This document shows, piece after piece, positions 23,116 to 33,245 of a stretch of 64,000 bases of DNA (its first letter is position 1; every line of letters starts with the position of its first letter). Location: NCBI GenBank assembly GCA_035771165.1, contig JAWNZC010000223.1:248001-312000 (forward strand), given 5' to 3'. The notes under the pieces are model-generated. The model worked only from the letters and a program-made list of their open reading frames with translations. It was not told the origin of the DNA and searched no databases. The DNA comes from Paragorgia papillata (lineage: Eukaryota > Cnidaria > Anthozoa > Scleralcyonacea > Coralliidae). The position numbers were made by a program, and so were the translations under genes.

Positions 23116-23828
23116 ATGAGTTTGTTATATGAAATACATGTGGAATGGTCTCGTCGAATATATGTACGATCTGATAATCAAAAACAATTCGATTTAATAC
23201 TTTTTAAAGATGAATTTTGTTGTCATGACAATATTTATGTATATGGAAAAATACGCATCGTAAGCATACAATTTATAACTATCCCTAGTTATGTTGAACC
23301 GAACAATTCATTATTTCATATTGGATGTACATTAAAGTGTAGTAAACCCGGTCAAAATAAGCTAATGGTTAAAACTAAAGAGAAGAAGTTATTGACTTAT
23401 GTTTTTAAATATAGCTGGCTAAGCAGTTTTCCTGAATTTATGAACATGATCGAAAATGAAACAGAGAGAACTTATTTGTACAAGTTTTGATACTTTTGAG
23501 TATTCAGAGATATTACGTGAAATGATCACTTGTTCTGTATGTAAGCTGTATGTGAGAAAATTTATAAAATATGTCTGTAAAATCAGTAAAATATGCTGTA
23601 GTTGTATGTTTAATAGATATCACAGATTTGATAACAAGGAAAAAAGATTGTTATTTTGCAATACCTGTTATAAGGCATGTCATTATACTGACAAACCTAT
23701 ATATGAAAATGTGTACCCATTTAGTCAAACAGGACGGACATATCAATTATTTTAACCATACCCATGTAATCGAAAACGATGACGATAAATGTGTATATAA
23801 CTTTAATGATGAAATATATGAATTCTGA
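23116..23828 (+). pseudogene. zinc-finger-like viral protein, two frameshifts
   Basis: Three overlapping frames appear to be one gene of about 235 codons: 23116-23490 (ends RTYLYKF), about 23480-23740 (DTFEYSEILREMITCSVCK, ICCSCMF, LFCNTCYKACHY), and about 23735-23828 (ends VYNFNDEIYEF). The CxxC pairs CSVC, CCSC and CNTC suggest two or three zinc-binding sites. I do not recognise the family. The first ATG in frame is 23116. Frameshifts near 23485 and 23735 mark it as decayed. Confidence 0.45.
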
Positions 23829-24530
23829 AATAAATTTGTTTTTTTGACACACACCGCGTTCCACTAGCTATTCACAACACAAATAGAATTCATCAGAAAA
23901 CATCTGTTAATAGGGAAGAAATCTTTATGTGTGGTGCGATCAGTTCTAACTAATTAACATTCTTTGTTGTTTTCGTCCTACCAACTTAATCTAATCTTAA
24001 TCTTAATCTTACACTTGTGTTTATGCATTGAGTTACACCCACAGAGCGCTCAAGGTCCAATGTGACGCATATGGTATTTACACCCTAATAAGGTTATGAC
24101 TTTAACGATAAAATATATGAATTCTGAAATAAAAAAAATTTTTGAGTTGATTTATAAGACATATACACACCCGCATTCCACTAGTTATAATCAACACAAA
24201 TATAATTCACCAGAAAAAGCATCTGTTGATGGGGAAGATAGTTCACCCACAGAGCGCTCAAGGTCCGATATGACACATATGGTGTTTACACCCTAATATG
24301 GTTATGAAAACAAGTGTGACGCATATGGTGTTTTACACCCTAAATTTAGCTAGAGTGTTCAAGGTCACACATGTGATGCACATGTACATGCACATGCACA
24401 AGGTCCAATGTGTCGCATGTGCACCACTTACAACCAAATTTGGTTATGCATGTAAATGTACTCCAAAGTTAAGCATGTGATGTCCACATGATGTGACGCA
24501 CACATGTTCTTTTTACATCCAAATTTGGAC
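23797..24530. repeat. duplicated 3' end and TGACGCA / AAGGTC motif array
   Basis: The gene end plus flank (ATATATGAATTCTGAAATAAA, CATTCCACTAG) at 23797-23925 recurs diverged at 24096-24240. CACAGAGCGCTCAAGGTCC occurs at about 24041 and 24246. GTGACGCATATGGT plus TTTACACCCTAA-type blocks recur at about 24062, 24270, 24316 and 24490. TTCAAGGTCACA at about 24358 matches a nuclear-receptor half-site, and TGACGCA is CRE/AP-1-like. The array lies upstream of a TATA box and ORF, so a regulatory role is possible. Confidence 0.6.
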
Positions 24531-24541
24531 TATAGAGCGAT

Positions 24542-24548
24542 TATAAAA
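24542..24548 (+). promoter_or_regulatory. TATA box upstream of the ORF at 24611
   Basis: TATAAAA lies 63 bp before ATG 24611, downstream of the motif array at 24040-24500. The spacing suits a Pol II promoter with a short leader. Confidence 0.45.
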
Positions 24549-24610
24549 ATCGATGTATTAGTGTATACACACCAGAGTGATAATACAGACGATAGGAAAA
24601 AATAAAGAAA

Positions 24611-24952
24611 ATGAATACGAACAACGATGACACGAAGTTGGAACAGAGGTGGAAGGCATATTGGATGGAGTATGAGAAAAAATATATTAAAGACATCTCA
24701 AAAAATTACTATGGTGGTGGAGTGGTCACCGTGGAGAGGGACAGAGTTTGGTGTCCCGACTACCAAGCCCGATTCCCGATGGAGCGGGAAATTGTAGATG
24801 TGGGTTCGTCCCGCCATGTTCGGCGGACAAGAAACGCAAACAACTTTGGAGAATCTACGCCGAGCAGGCGAAGGCGAGGAGCTTCCGGCCGAGGCATCAG
24901 GGATGGGGGAGAAAGACACTCTGCGGTCGTCCTGGTAAAAAAAAAACATTAA
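24611..24952 (+). CDS. hypothetical basic protein, 113 aa
   Basis: The ORF starts MNTNNDDTKLEQRWKAYWME (helical, charged) and becomes Arg/Ser/Gly-rich after VDVGSSRHVRRTRN. It has a plausible TATA promoter and AATAAAG just before the ATG. A second frame from 24748 is also open and Lys/Arg-rich, so a frame change inside the gene cannot be excluded. A basic tail would suit a DNA-binding or virion protein, but no family is recognised. Confidence 0.4.
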   Translation: MNTNNDDTKLEQRWKAYWMEYEKKYIKDISKNYYGGGVVTVERDRVWCPDYQARFPMEREIVDVGSSRHVRRTRNANNFGESTPSRRRRGASGRGIRDGGERHSAVVLVKKKH

Positions 24953-25320
24953 AAAAAAACCTAGCATTTAATTTCATATATAAAAAAACATTTAATTTCA
25001 TATATATCTTACAAATTTTTTTATCATGTAAATAGGAATTTTTTTTAAATGAATACAATTGTTTTATCAACGGACTATGTGTTTTTTAGTTATTGTCTTG
25101 TTGATTTGTTCGATTGACGCAGCGACTGTCTTGTGTATCATGCCATAATTCAATACGATCTTTTTCACTATAAAATTCATATGAATAGCACCAGTTTACA
25201 TAAAAATTTCACATTTTAACAGGCGTTGTTTTTGTTGAGATTTTATTTCGAGTTTACAAAGCACAGCAATTGAAGTATCAAAGTAAAGAAAGTCATAAAA
25301 GAAAAACAAATTTGCCTCTT
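24953..25320. other. AT-rich spacer
   Basis: Two copies of CATTTAATTTCATATATA lie at about 24965-25010. No gene is seen before the LINE-related sequence. Confidence 0.4.
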
Positions 25321-25475
25321 AATGTTCCATCAAGGTCATCCCTACGCTGTAATAAGCCGAATTTTCGTAGGTTCTACCAAGTATGTTCCCCCACAACCTA
25401 CATTAAAGAAACGAGGGGAAATTGGCCCCAGAAGACCAGAACAAAGGAATATAATGACGAGAGAAAATTATCGCT

Positions 25476-26586
25476 ATGAAACACAAACGAATCAACTATG
25501 TAAACCAGGAAGAACAAACCAGAACTTGGAGAAAGTACCTCCAACACTATGTTCACTATGTGACATCAGTAAAAAAACTAACTGAAACAAAACACAATCC
25601 CTGGCATTGTGCACCAAGTTTTACACCAGAAAGAAAACCGAATTTAGGATATGTAAACCAACGACGACCATTCCCAGCTAACAGTGCTAATATGTATATT
25701 AATAGCATTCCTGTTAGGATTACCTCTCGTGACCAACTGATCGTGAAATGTAATGGCACGCGACCAAACCAAGCACGTGCCACGTGCCTTTTACCGATAC
25801 AGTCGACTTCGCCACTACTGACTAATAACAAAGAAAAGGACAACACAACCCTTCCGCGTTTTTGCCTGTTAAAATGCTAGATCTCTCAACCGGAAAATCG
25901 ACGAACTCGCGGAATTTTTGTCTGTAAACAAGATCGATGTTGTTGCTGTGACTGAGTCGTAGTTTAATGACGATATTGATGATGAATTAATATCGATCGA
26001 CGGCTATGTGGTTAGTCGTAAGGATCGTCAGCAAGGTCGTGGGGGTGGTGTTTGTATTTACTCCTCACAATGTATGCCTCTGAAACGCCGTGCTGATTTG
26101 GAGCGCCCAGATATTGAATGTATGTGGTTGTGGTTGCGCCCAACCCGCCTACCAAGGCCATTGACGGGGATTACTGTCTGCGTGGTTTATAGCCCACGTG
26201 ATCGGAGTGTAGAAGAACATGATTGCTTGCATGACTACCTAATTAGTACTATTGATACTATCCACAATAAGAATCCTGACTCTGGAGTAGTTATATTAGG
26301 GGACTTTAACAATCTTGATATAGGTAACATAATATCAAGTCATAATTTGAAACAGGTAGTTCAACAACCCACTAGGGGTAACGCTGTCCTTGATCTTATT
26401 ATAACTAATCTACATCGTTTTTATGAACTACCAACTATTTTTGCACCTCTCGGATCTTCTGATCATAACTCTATAGTATGGGTACCAGACCAGTACAATA
26501 AAACCAGTAGTAATAAGTGTGTGAAGCGGTTTATACGTCGCTTTCCCGAGTCGAGGATGAGAGGTTTCGGTTTGTGGGCTGGGTGA
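25476..26586 (+). pseudogene. LINE (non-LTR) 5' part and APE endonuclease
   Basis: After an N-terminal stretch of unclear frame (25476-25880) the endonuclease begins at ARSLNRKIDELAEFLSVNKI then VVAVTES. It continues with RQQGRGGGVCIY, VYSPRD, VILGDFN, LDLIITN and GSSDHNSIVW. These are the apurinic-endonuclease motifs of LINEs (TES, GDFN, SDH), which nick target DNA. A TAG replaces the usual Trp after TES, and a frameshift joins the upstream frame near 25870. The copy is dead. Confidence 0.75.
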
Positions 26587-26669
26587 CACTGCTGGTTCCA
26601 TTCGCTTGGTCTTATCCCTTCTGTGGATGAGCTAACACAGTCCTTTACGTCCGATGGACCACCATCTCC

Positions 26670-28274
26670 TTGAAAAAGTCATTGTGTCATCCAACTGATA
26701 AACCTTGGATAACTCCGGATATTAAATATCTCATTAAACAGCGCCAGCGAGCTTTTCACTCGGGTAACATCAATCTGTGTCGGCATTATAGATACATAGT
26801 TCAATTTGAGATTAACAAGAGAAAAAAGAGGTTTTATGCTGACAAAGTCCAACATTTAAGTGTCAGTGATAACCGGAAGTGGTGGAAGCTCGTTAACAAA
26901 ATGGCTGGTCGGTCAGGAAAGAATGAAAATAAGTTCAGGTTTGAGATTGACGGTGAGACTTTGGAGGGGAACGAGCTGGCCGAGAAACTTAACATGTATT
27001 ATATATCTGTTAATGCCGACATTCCCCCGCTTGACTTAGATTCTCTTCCAGCCTTTCTTCCAGCTGTAGATGAAATCCCTACTATCCAATCGCGTGAAGT
27101 GTGTACGAAGTTACTCCACCTGAAGACAAATAAGACGGGAGGTCCTGACAACATTCCACCGCGCATCTTAAGGGAATTTGCTTACGAATTGGCCGACCCT
27201 GTTACCCTGTTCCACAACCTATTGTTTACTAGACCTTGTCCATAACAGGTTAGCTGCTTTGGATAATCCAGGGAAATATCTCCGAGCATGCTTCCTTGAT
27301 TTCAGTAAAGCGTTCGACAGGATTAATCACAATATTGTTGTTCAAAAGCTTATTGATATGGGTGTGAGAAGATCTATTATAGCGTGTATTTGTAATTTCC
27401 TTACCGGCCGACGACAGTGCGTTAAGTTGGGCAATGTAGTATCTAGTTGGTTGAATGTCAATGCTGGTGTCCCACAAGGGACCAAATTAGGTCCTATCCT
27501 TTTCCTGGTCACGATAAATGACCTAAAACTCTCATCTCCTGAGTCAAATACATATTGGAAATATGTGGATGATATAACAGCTTCCGAAGTCGTACCTGTC
27601 GGACGTGATACTGCTTTTCAAATAGAACTCGATCACTTCTACACTTGGGCTTCAGCAAATGATATGAGATTAAGTCCAAAAAAATGTAAAGAGCTCACCA
27701 TATGTTCTTCTCGTAAGCCATTTAGTTCTTCCTCTCCTTTAACCATTGACAACAGGGAACTTGAAAAAGTTCAGTTCCACAAAGTACTTGGTCTTACGAT
27801 TCAAAGCAACCTGAAATGGAACATTCAAGTGAATGACATGGTTAGTAAAGGTCCAAACGCCTATATATTCTTTGTGTTCTCAAACGTAGTGGAATCCCCT
27901 CATCTGACCTGTTGAAGATATATTTTACCATCATTCGCTCATTGCTTGAATATTGTTGTCCAGTTTGGAATACGTCCTTACCAGTCTATTTATCGGATAA
28001 ACTCGAGGCTGTACAGAAACGTGCGTTTAAAATCATGTACCCAAAGCTGCACTACACAGAAGCACTTTCTACCTCTGGCTGCATCGAACTTAGTGAAAGG
28101 CGTTTTAAGATATGCGAGAAAGTCTTTAACAAGATCTGTTCTCCCAGCTCACATTTACACCACCTCATTCCTCCGACGAGGGTCAGTATTCAGGGCCACT
28201 TACTACGTAATAGTAATAGACCATCTTTATATAAGTGTCGTACTGAACGTTTTAAACGAACACAATTGAATTAG
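26670..28274 (+). pseudogene. LINE reverse transcriptase, deleted and frameshifted
   Basis: Read in order: KPWITPDIKYLIKQRQRAF, NKTGGPDNIPPRILREFA, a deletion near 27230, FLDFSKAFDRINH (motif A), NAGVPQGTKLGPILFLVTIND (motif B), WKYVDDITAS (the catalytic FADD is VDD here), KKCKELTI, KVLGLTI and the C-terminal YPKLHYTEALSTSGCIELSE region. This is an APE-type non-LTR element different from the CR1/L2 copies elsewhere in the window. Frames break near 27235 and 27905. It separates the virus-like ORFs on its left from those on its right. Confidence 0.8.
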
Positions 28275-28395
28275 TTGGTTAAAATCACTTTCTATTTTAC
28301 ATCCTTTTAAAATATATAACAAAAAAACCCAAAAAACACAAATATAGATTTTCTTACTAAATTTATTTCATCTGTTTTTTTACAAAAGAATATTA
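28275..28395. other. AT-rich junction
   Basis: Poly-A-rich sequence (AAAAAAACCCAAAAAACACA) follows the LINE 3' end. No gene. Confidence 0.4.
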
Positions 28396-28503
28396 TTACT
28401 TTTTTATACGTTTACTTTCAAAATCTTTCCCCAAAACTTGTGGTAAAAACATTCCAAGTGCCATACCAGCACCAAGCGCACCACCCTTTTGTCTTTTTTT
28501 CAT
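28396..28503 (-). CDS. small basic-GG-hydrophobic peptide 1 (virion pX/mu-like?)
   Basis: The 35-codon ORF reads MKKRQKGGALGAGMALGMFL, then PQVLGKDFESKRIKK. The basic segment, Gly-Gly, and short hydrophobic stretch form the layout of the small virion core peptides of adenoviruses and adintoviruses (family knowledge, by layout only). The frame is open for 13 more codons upstream (KPRKWNKR) but has no earlier ATG. The same layout recurs at 38580-38741. It belongs to the minus-strand gene row 28396-30835. Confidence 0.4.
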   Translation of the reverse strand: MKKRQKGGALGAGMALGMFLPQVLGKDFESKRIKK

Positions 28504-28639
28504 TCTTTTGTTCCATTTACGTGGTTTTGTTAAAAAAACGTTTTATTTTATTTTTTTTATTTAATCTTCTATAATGTCTTTTCATTATTATTGTCTTGTT
28601 AAAACACGATATACCGATTGATCAATTTCATACTTTCTT

Positions 28640-28846
28640 TTTTTTTTACGGATTTCTTTTACTTTTGGCGCTAGCGTATTCACGATTTAAGTTGGTTGGT
28701 AACCCAACATTGCCTTTTATTAATGTTTCTTCGTGGTAGATTTTTTCCCGTCCTTAGTTTCAATAATAACATTTTGTATTCAAACGTACTTTTCCACAAC
28801 ATTTTCCATGCAGTAAATCTAAATAATCTCTTTCTGTCAAACTCAT
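28640..28846 (-). pseudogene. short viral ORF with two in-frame stops
   Basis: ATG at 28846 overlaps the TGA of the preceding gene as ATGA. It gives MSLTERDYLDLLHGKCCGKV and on to a TGA at 28760-28762. The same frame, after two stops, continues GREKIYHEETLIKGNVGLP and ends at about 28642. This suggests one gene of about 65 codons broken by two nonsense changes. The function is unknown. Confidence 0.4.
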
Positions 28847-29070
28847 AGTTTTTCCTCAAATAACTTTAAGTAAAATGTAATTTCTTCGTCTTTTAATTTT
28901 GTTGTTGTATCACCGTCATACGATAGTATAAATTGAATAGCCTTTTCAGCTTGGTCTTCACTTTTAATTAGAAATCGTGGTAGTTCCTTTTTATCAGAAT
29001 TCAAATTATTATTTTGATTTCTTTTTCGAAACAAAAAATTGTTTCGCATTAATATTAGCTTGAACGGCAA
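28843..29070 (-). CDS. hypothetical small protein
   Basis: An ORF of 75 codons if the upstream non-ATG start is used; the first ATG codes Met-8 (MRNNFLFRKR). It is rich in Asn, Lys and Glu and ends FYLKLFEEKL. Its TGA overlaps the next ATG by one base (ATGA), an economical arrangement typical of compact viral genomes and rare for animal genes. No domain is recognised. Confidence 0.4.
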   Translation of the reverse strand: MPFKLILMRNNFLFRKRNQNNNLNSDKKELPRFLIKSEDQAEKAIQFILSYDGDTTTKLKDEEITFYLKLFEEKL

Positions 29071-29423
29071 CGTTTTCTTGGTTTGTTAATTTACCACCAA
29101 CGATTTGTTTACTTCGTCCTTTTGTGTAAACCCTGAATATAAAAATTTAACAAGGTTGAAAAAAATGACATTTAAATGGAGACCTGATACATCATATTAT
29201 CAGTAGAGATACCAAAATTGGAATTCGCAAGATTATGTGTAAGTATATAATGTAGCTATAATATATTATAGTATAATATAAAAATCTATAGAATAAAAAG
29301 GATAAACACATGCAGTGGACTAGTTATTACACATCGTTGGAAAAAAACTTCGTCTGGTTACACGTAAACGTGCAAGATTGATTTGTAACCATTAAAAAAA
29401 AAAAGAAGATTAGTCATGAATGA
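29071..29423. other. spacer in the virus-like block
   Basis: AT-rich; I see no ORF worth calling. GTATATAATG-type AT repeats lie at about 29240-29290. Confidence 0.4.
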
Positions 29424-30619
29424 TCAGAAGGAAGTTGAAAAGCACGATAATGTATTTACATCGCCTTTAGAATTATTATGCAACTTCTTTTTCGTAAAAA
29501 TAAATGCAGGTGCCGTTTTATAACAGGTTTTACAAAAAAACATGTATTGACACGGTGTCTGTTTTGAATAATTTGCTTGTATATGTTTAAAAAAATTTTG
29601 AAATAAATGATTTTGAAAACAAATTCGATTTCTAAATAAAATTCCACACGATGAGCACTCCATTTTCATATCTGGACTCTCATGACAAGTATTAGAACTA
29701 AAACATTTTTGACATGTAGTATTAAGTTTACATATGTGTGAATAGACAAACTCGTGACTCCTAAAATAACTCGTACATCTAAAACAAAATTGTTTAAATT
29801 TTGTAAATTGTCGCAAATCTAAAATAAGATCATAATGATTTTTGTTTAACCATAAACAAACCAAAGCGTTCGTTAAACGTACACGTTCACCATGTTCGTT
29901 CGTTCTAGAATCGTAAATTATCGAATTATAACATTGATCGGAAAATACAACCAGATCAACACCCATTAACTTCAAATACCCTTCGTAAAAAAAATAAAAT
30001 CCTTCACCGCAACAGTTCCTTCACGAACACCGGATTTCAAATAAACCTCACGAATTTCTTGTTCCGAAAATAAATCATCTACAGCTTTATTCATATTCAA
30101 TTTAATTTTCTCGTACTTTTTATCCTTTCTTAAAAACGATAATCCTACCCACAACGCTACTACAAAACAACAATTTCTAATTAAACTATTTAACTTGTTA
30201 CAGATCACTTGAAACACCCCTAATCTCATTGATCTACCGTTTTTTTTAACATCACTGTTTTTCTTATTCACGCCTCCCCCATCCCTTTTGTCACTCTTTC
30301 CTAAATAGTTATAAACACTACTCTTTTTTTTCTTAGACTTATTACCCTTTGTCTTTCTTTTTGGTTCACCATTTGGAAATGAATATATAATTACATTTGT
30401 TTTCCACCCATTAGCGATAACTTCCTGATTACTCTGCATAAATTTTTCTAAAGTATTTAAAAATAATGTTGGTGTAAATTCTTTCACCTTAAGAGCAGCC
30501 GTAGATAAATATCTCACAGGTGCTTTACTAAACACAAACTGAACATAATCGTCGTCCGAATTAACCGACGATCTAGCAACGTTAATAAAATATTGAAATA
30601 CATTCGTTAAACTTTGCAC
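29424..30619 (-). pseudogene. Polinton/adintovirus-type DNA polymerase B, N-terminal part
   Basis: Two frames form one reading. 30619-29972 starts MQSLTNVFQYFIN and includes YVQFVFSKAPVRYLSTAALK, LNTLEKFMQSNQEV and SFPNGEPKRKTKG, then a basic linker and a hydrophobic stretch. 29975-29424 continues YLKLMGVDLVVFS, NEHGERVRLTNALVCLW, HYDLILDLRQF and a zinc-binding series, FCFRCTSYF...CQKCF...CSSCGILF...FFCKTCYK. I recognise this as the region ahead of the exonuclease domain in protein-primed PolB of Polintons/Mavericks. The 3' exonuclease and polymerase palm are absent. The frame changes in a T run near 29990. It would replicate the element's DNA; this copy is dead. Confidence 0.6.
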
Positions 30620-30653
30620 AAATTCAATTAATTTGCGGTTTTTTCTCGAGGTA

Positions 30654-30835
30654 CAAATAAAGAAAAAATCTTTTCGTTTACTTTAAATTTTTCTATATAT
30701 CGTGCACTTATCTGTTCGACTTATTCGAGGGTATGTTTAATTCATTTTTTCCCCCTTTCTTTTTCAAAAAGACTTACTATTCTTTCAATATCAGCGTATG
30801 AATAATGAAATTTTCTTTGATCTTTATTCATTATT
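30654..30835 (-). pseudogene. broken ORF starting MNKDQRKF
   Basis: ATG at 30835 gives MNKDQRKFHYSYADIERIVS, then LFEKERGKK and TGA. Further on, after a frame change and an in-frame TAA, VEQISARYIEKFKVNEKIFS continues to a TAA at 30654. The start resembles the paralogous pair at 40686 and 44252 (MNRDQA.FI.Y). It lies just upstream of the PolB start. The gypsy element is inserted shortly beyond it (30921). Confidence 0.35.
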
Positions 30836-30972
30836 ATTTTTCCTTAAACAATTTAATGTAAATCTTTTCTTTTTTGTATTTTTTCCTTCTTCGTTTATTT
30901 CTTGCTCCTCACCGTCAACCCTGAAGTGTCCAGGGCCCAAGCGGGTTTTGGACTGAGCCCGCAAGGGATCTA

Positions 30973-31233
30973 CAATCCTGGCCAAAATTATGTGGACAGT
31001 CCACTCTAAACAAACAAATTACTGTTCATACATATTCTTTCCCCCCATTCCGCCCCCGGCCCCCTTTTCAATGTTGCATCTCACAATACATTTTTATCAA
31101 GTCCAGTTCATTCATTTATCAACATTGAAAGGGGGGACGGGGGCCAAAGGGCCTATTTTTGCAAGATAACAAGGGAAATACCAGACACAGAGATTTACGC
31201 ACGCGCTGTCCACACTAATTTTTGCCAGGATTG
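30973..31233. mobile_element. Tc1-like MITE
   Basis: CAATCCTGGCCAAAATTATG opens the element and CACTAATTTTTGCCAGGATTG closes it (imperfect inverted repeat of about 28 bp). A stretch of CCCGGCCCCC and GGGGGACGGGGGCC forms the inner palindrome. A TA precedes the left end. Confidence 0.8.
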
Positions 31234-31813
31234 TCTGAAAATATGACTGAGTAGAAATGCCAAATTTAAGCGTTTATAATTGACCTAAGACGGCGCATAA
31301 TAGGGTTGTTTGTTTAACAGAGATCATAAGGCGTATGTTCACGCTCTTTCTATCTTATTTGTTTGTGATAAAAGAGGCCTATTGTTTTCAATGTTAAGTG
31401 GTATTTATGCTGTCAGCAGTGACATCTATTAGAACGAACCTCAACGTGTTTGATTAAACGAACCGGCGTGTAATAATGAGACTACATATTGAAATACAAA
31501 TGAAGTTATGCATTACATGCGAGACATTATGGTTACGTAGCTCATGACGTTTTTAATAGTTTAATGGATCACTGAGGTCGGCCGGAAGTTCGACGGTACA
31601 CATTTGTGCACCGTTTGTTTAAAGAATACACAAGCAATTCATTTTACTATCACAGTACACAGCTGTGTACCGTTGAATTTATTTATCCCACAACTCAAGT
31701 AAATAAAATAATTAACGTTCAGAAAATATTTATAAGAGTACTTTATAAGAGTGTTGTTACGTATGCGTAACTTACTTAAACAGACGGGATCGGAGTAACA
31801 ATTTACATTAATT

Positions 31814-32110
31814 TAATATTTCAGCTTTATTCCTTTCCGACTTAATATAGTTGCAATGCGCTTAGGCATACGTTGGATTGTGCGGTCAATGAGGTCAACA
31901 CTCAAGTTATCCAAACACTGAAAGACTCTGTCCTGAAAAGCCTGAAATGGCTCGTTTGTTATACGCAAATGTATCGCTTCTTCTTCTAGCTGTTTTTTTA
32001 CGATATGGAGAATATTTTGGATTGGATTTAAGTCAGGGGATCGCGCCGGTATTCGATGTTGAGTGCATTCAATATCTTGTAATATGATAGCGCAATTCTA
32101 CTGTTTTGAC
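31814..32110 (-). pseudogene. Tc1/mariner transposase C-terminal fragment
   Basis: The minus strand reads NCAIILQDIECTQHRIPARS, PDLNPIQNILHIVKKQLEEE, FQAFQDRVFQCLDNLS and ends ILSRKGIKLKY. PDLNPI-N is the signature before the third catalytic acidic residue of Tc1 transposases. A TAG sits just before NCAII where the family has Asp-Asn. The N-terminal DNA-binding part and first catalytic Asp are missing. The fragment lies between two copies of a Tc1-like end, so it probably belonged to the parent element. Confidence 0.8.
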
Positions 32111-32382
32111 AAGGGCAATTGGTGACGGAATTAATTAGCAACTTAAACCAAAGTCATCAGCAGAAAAGTAAACGAGCACAAAATAGTCAATAAGTTGTTA
32201 AGACCAAAAAATGCGACCTGAAAAGACCGTCACTACAAAAACTTCTTATCCTACAGATTTGCTGTTTAAAGCTCACTAAACAGTGAATTTGTTCACGAAA
32301 GCCATTGTCACGTTTGAAATATTACTTCGGAAGCCTTGTGATAAGAGAAATTTCCAAATGTTTTATCTTGTTTTTTCTCAGA

Positions 32383-32520
32383 CAATCCTGGCCAAAATTA
32401 TGTGGACAGTCCACTCTAAACAAACAAATTAATGTTCATACATATTCTTTCCCCCCATTCCGCCCCCGGCCCCCTTTTCAATGTTGCATCTCACAATACA
32501 TTTTTATCAAGTCCAGTTCA
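32383..32520. repeat. second copy of the MITE left end
   Basis: It is almost identical to 30973-31110 (CAATCCTGGCCAAAATTATG to TCAAGTCCAGTTCATT) and in direct orientation. Two direct copies of one end flank the transposase remnant. The retroelement leader follows at once. Confidence 0.88.
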
Positions 32521-32597
32521 TTTAAGCGTATCCTGCGTGTTTTGTTACAGTTCGATTACAGCCATTTGTTGAGCCATCAAACCGAAAGTACATATAC

Positions 32598-33245
32598 ATG
32601 ATGGCAAATTTGCCATTGTTCCCAGCGTTTGACTTGGAAACAGACAAGGCCAATGCTGGTCCTCGGTGGAAAAAGTCGATCGGAAGACTTGAGAACTTAC
32701 TAATTGGCATGAATATTAAAGAAGATGCCAGGAAACGAGCTTTGTTACTCCATTATGCAGGGGAGCGTGTATACGAAATTTACGAAGCAGAAAAGGGAGA
32801 AAGTGGAGCCACTTACAAAGATACTAAAGAACTACTTACCAGGTACTTCGAACCAAAAACAAATGTACAGATAGAAATTTACAATTTCCGTAGCTGTAAA
32901 CAGAAAGAAGGACAATCGTTGGATGAATTTGTAACAGAGTTAAGGCAGCTATCAAAGTATTGTGGGTTTACTGATATTGACAAAGAAATCCTGTCACAAG
33001 TGATCCAGCACTGTAGCTCAAGTCGATTCCGGAGAAGAGCACTGCGAGAACCGAACAAATCCTTAACCGACATTTTGGACATAGGAAGGACTTTAGAACT
33101 CACAGATAAACATGCAACCTCTATGGAGAAAGAGTCCATTTCGGCAGTTGGAGATAGTAGAAACCGGCAGACAAGATGGAGAGACATCACAACCCTCAAA
33201 GCAAATGCAAAACCAACACCAAGCTCCCAAGAAAACCTGCATTAA
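32598..33245 (+). pseudogene. Gypsy Gag
   Basis: The ORF starts MMANLPLFPAFDLETDKANA and carries RWKKSIGRLENLLIGMNIKE, RALLLHYAGERVYEIYE, LLTRYFEPKTNVQIEIYNFR and EFVTELRQLSKYC, the retrotransposon Gag (capsid) region. The zinc knuckle KTCINCGG falls in the next frame (from about 33110), so a shift within gag's end separates capsid and nucleocapsid parts. The knuckle also lacks expected Cys residues (SPWPAKGKIRHYC). Confidence 0.8.

Noticed and set aside
21111..25050. Bacterial contamination as the source of the intron-less ORFs
   Set aside because: Flanked by animal-type LINEs and MITEs, AT-rich leaders with TATA boxes and no Shine-Dalgarno pattern.
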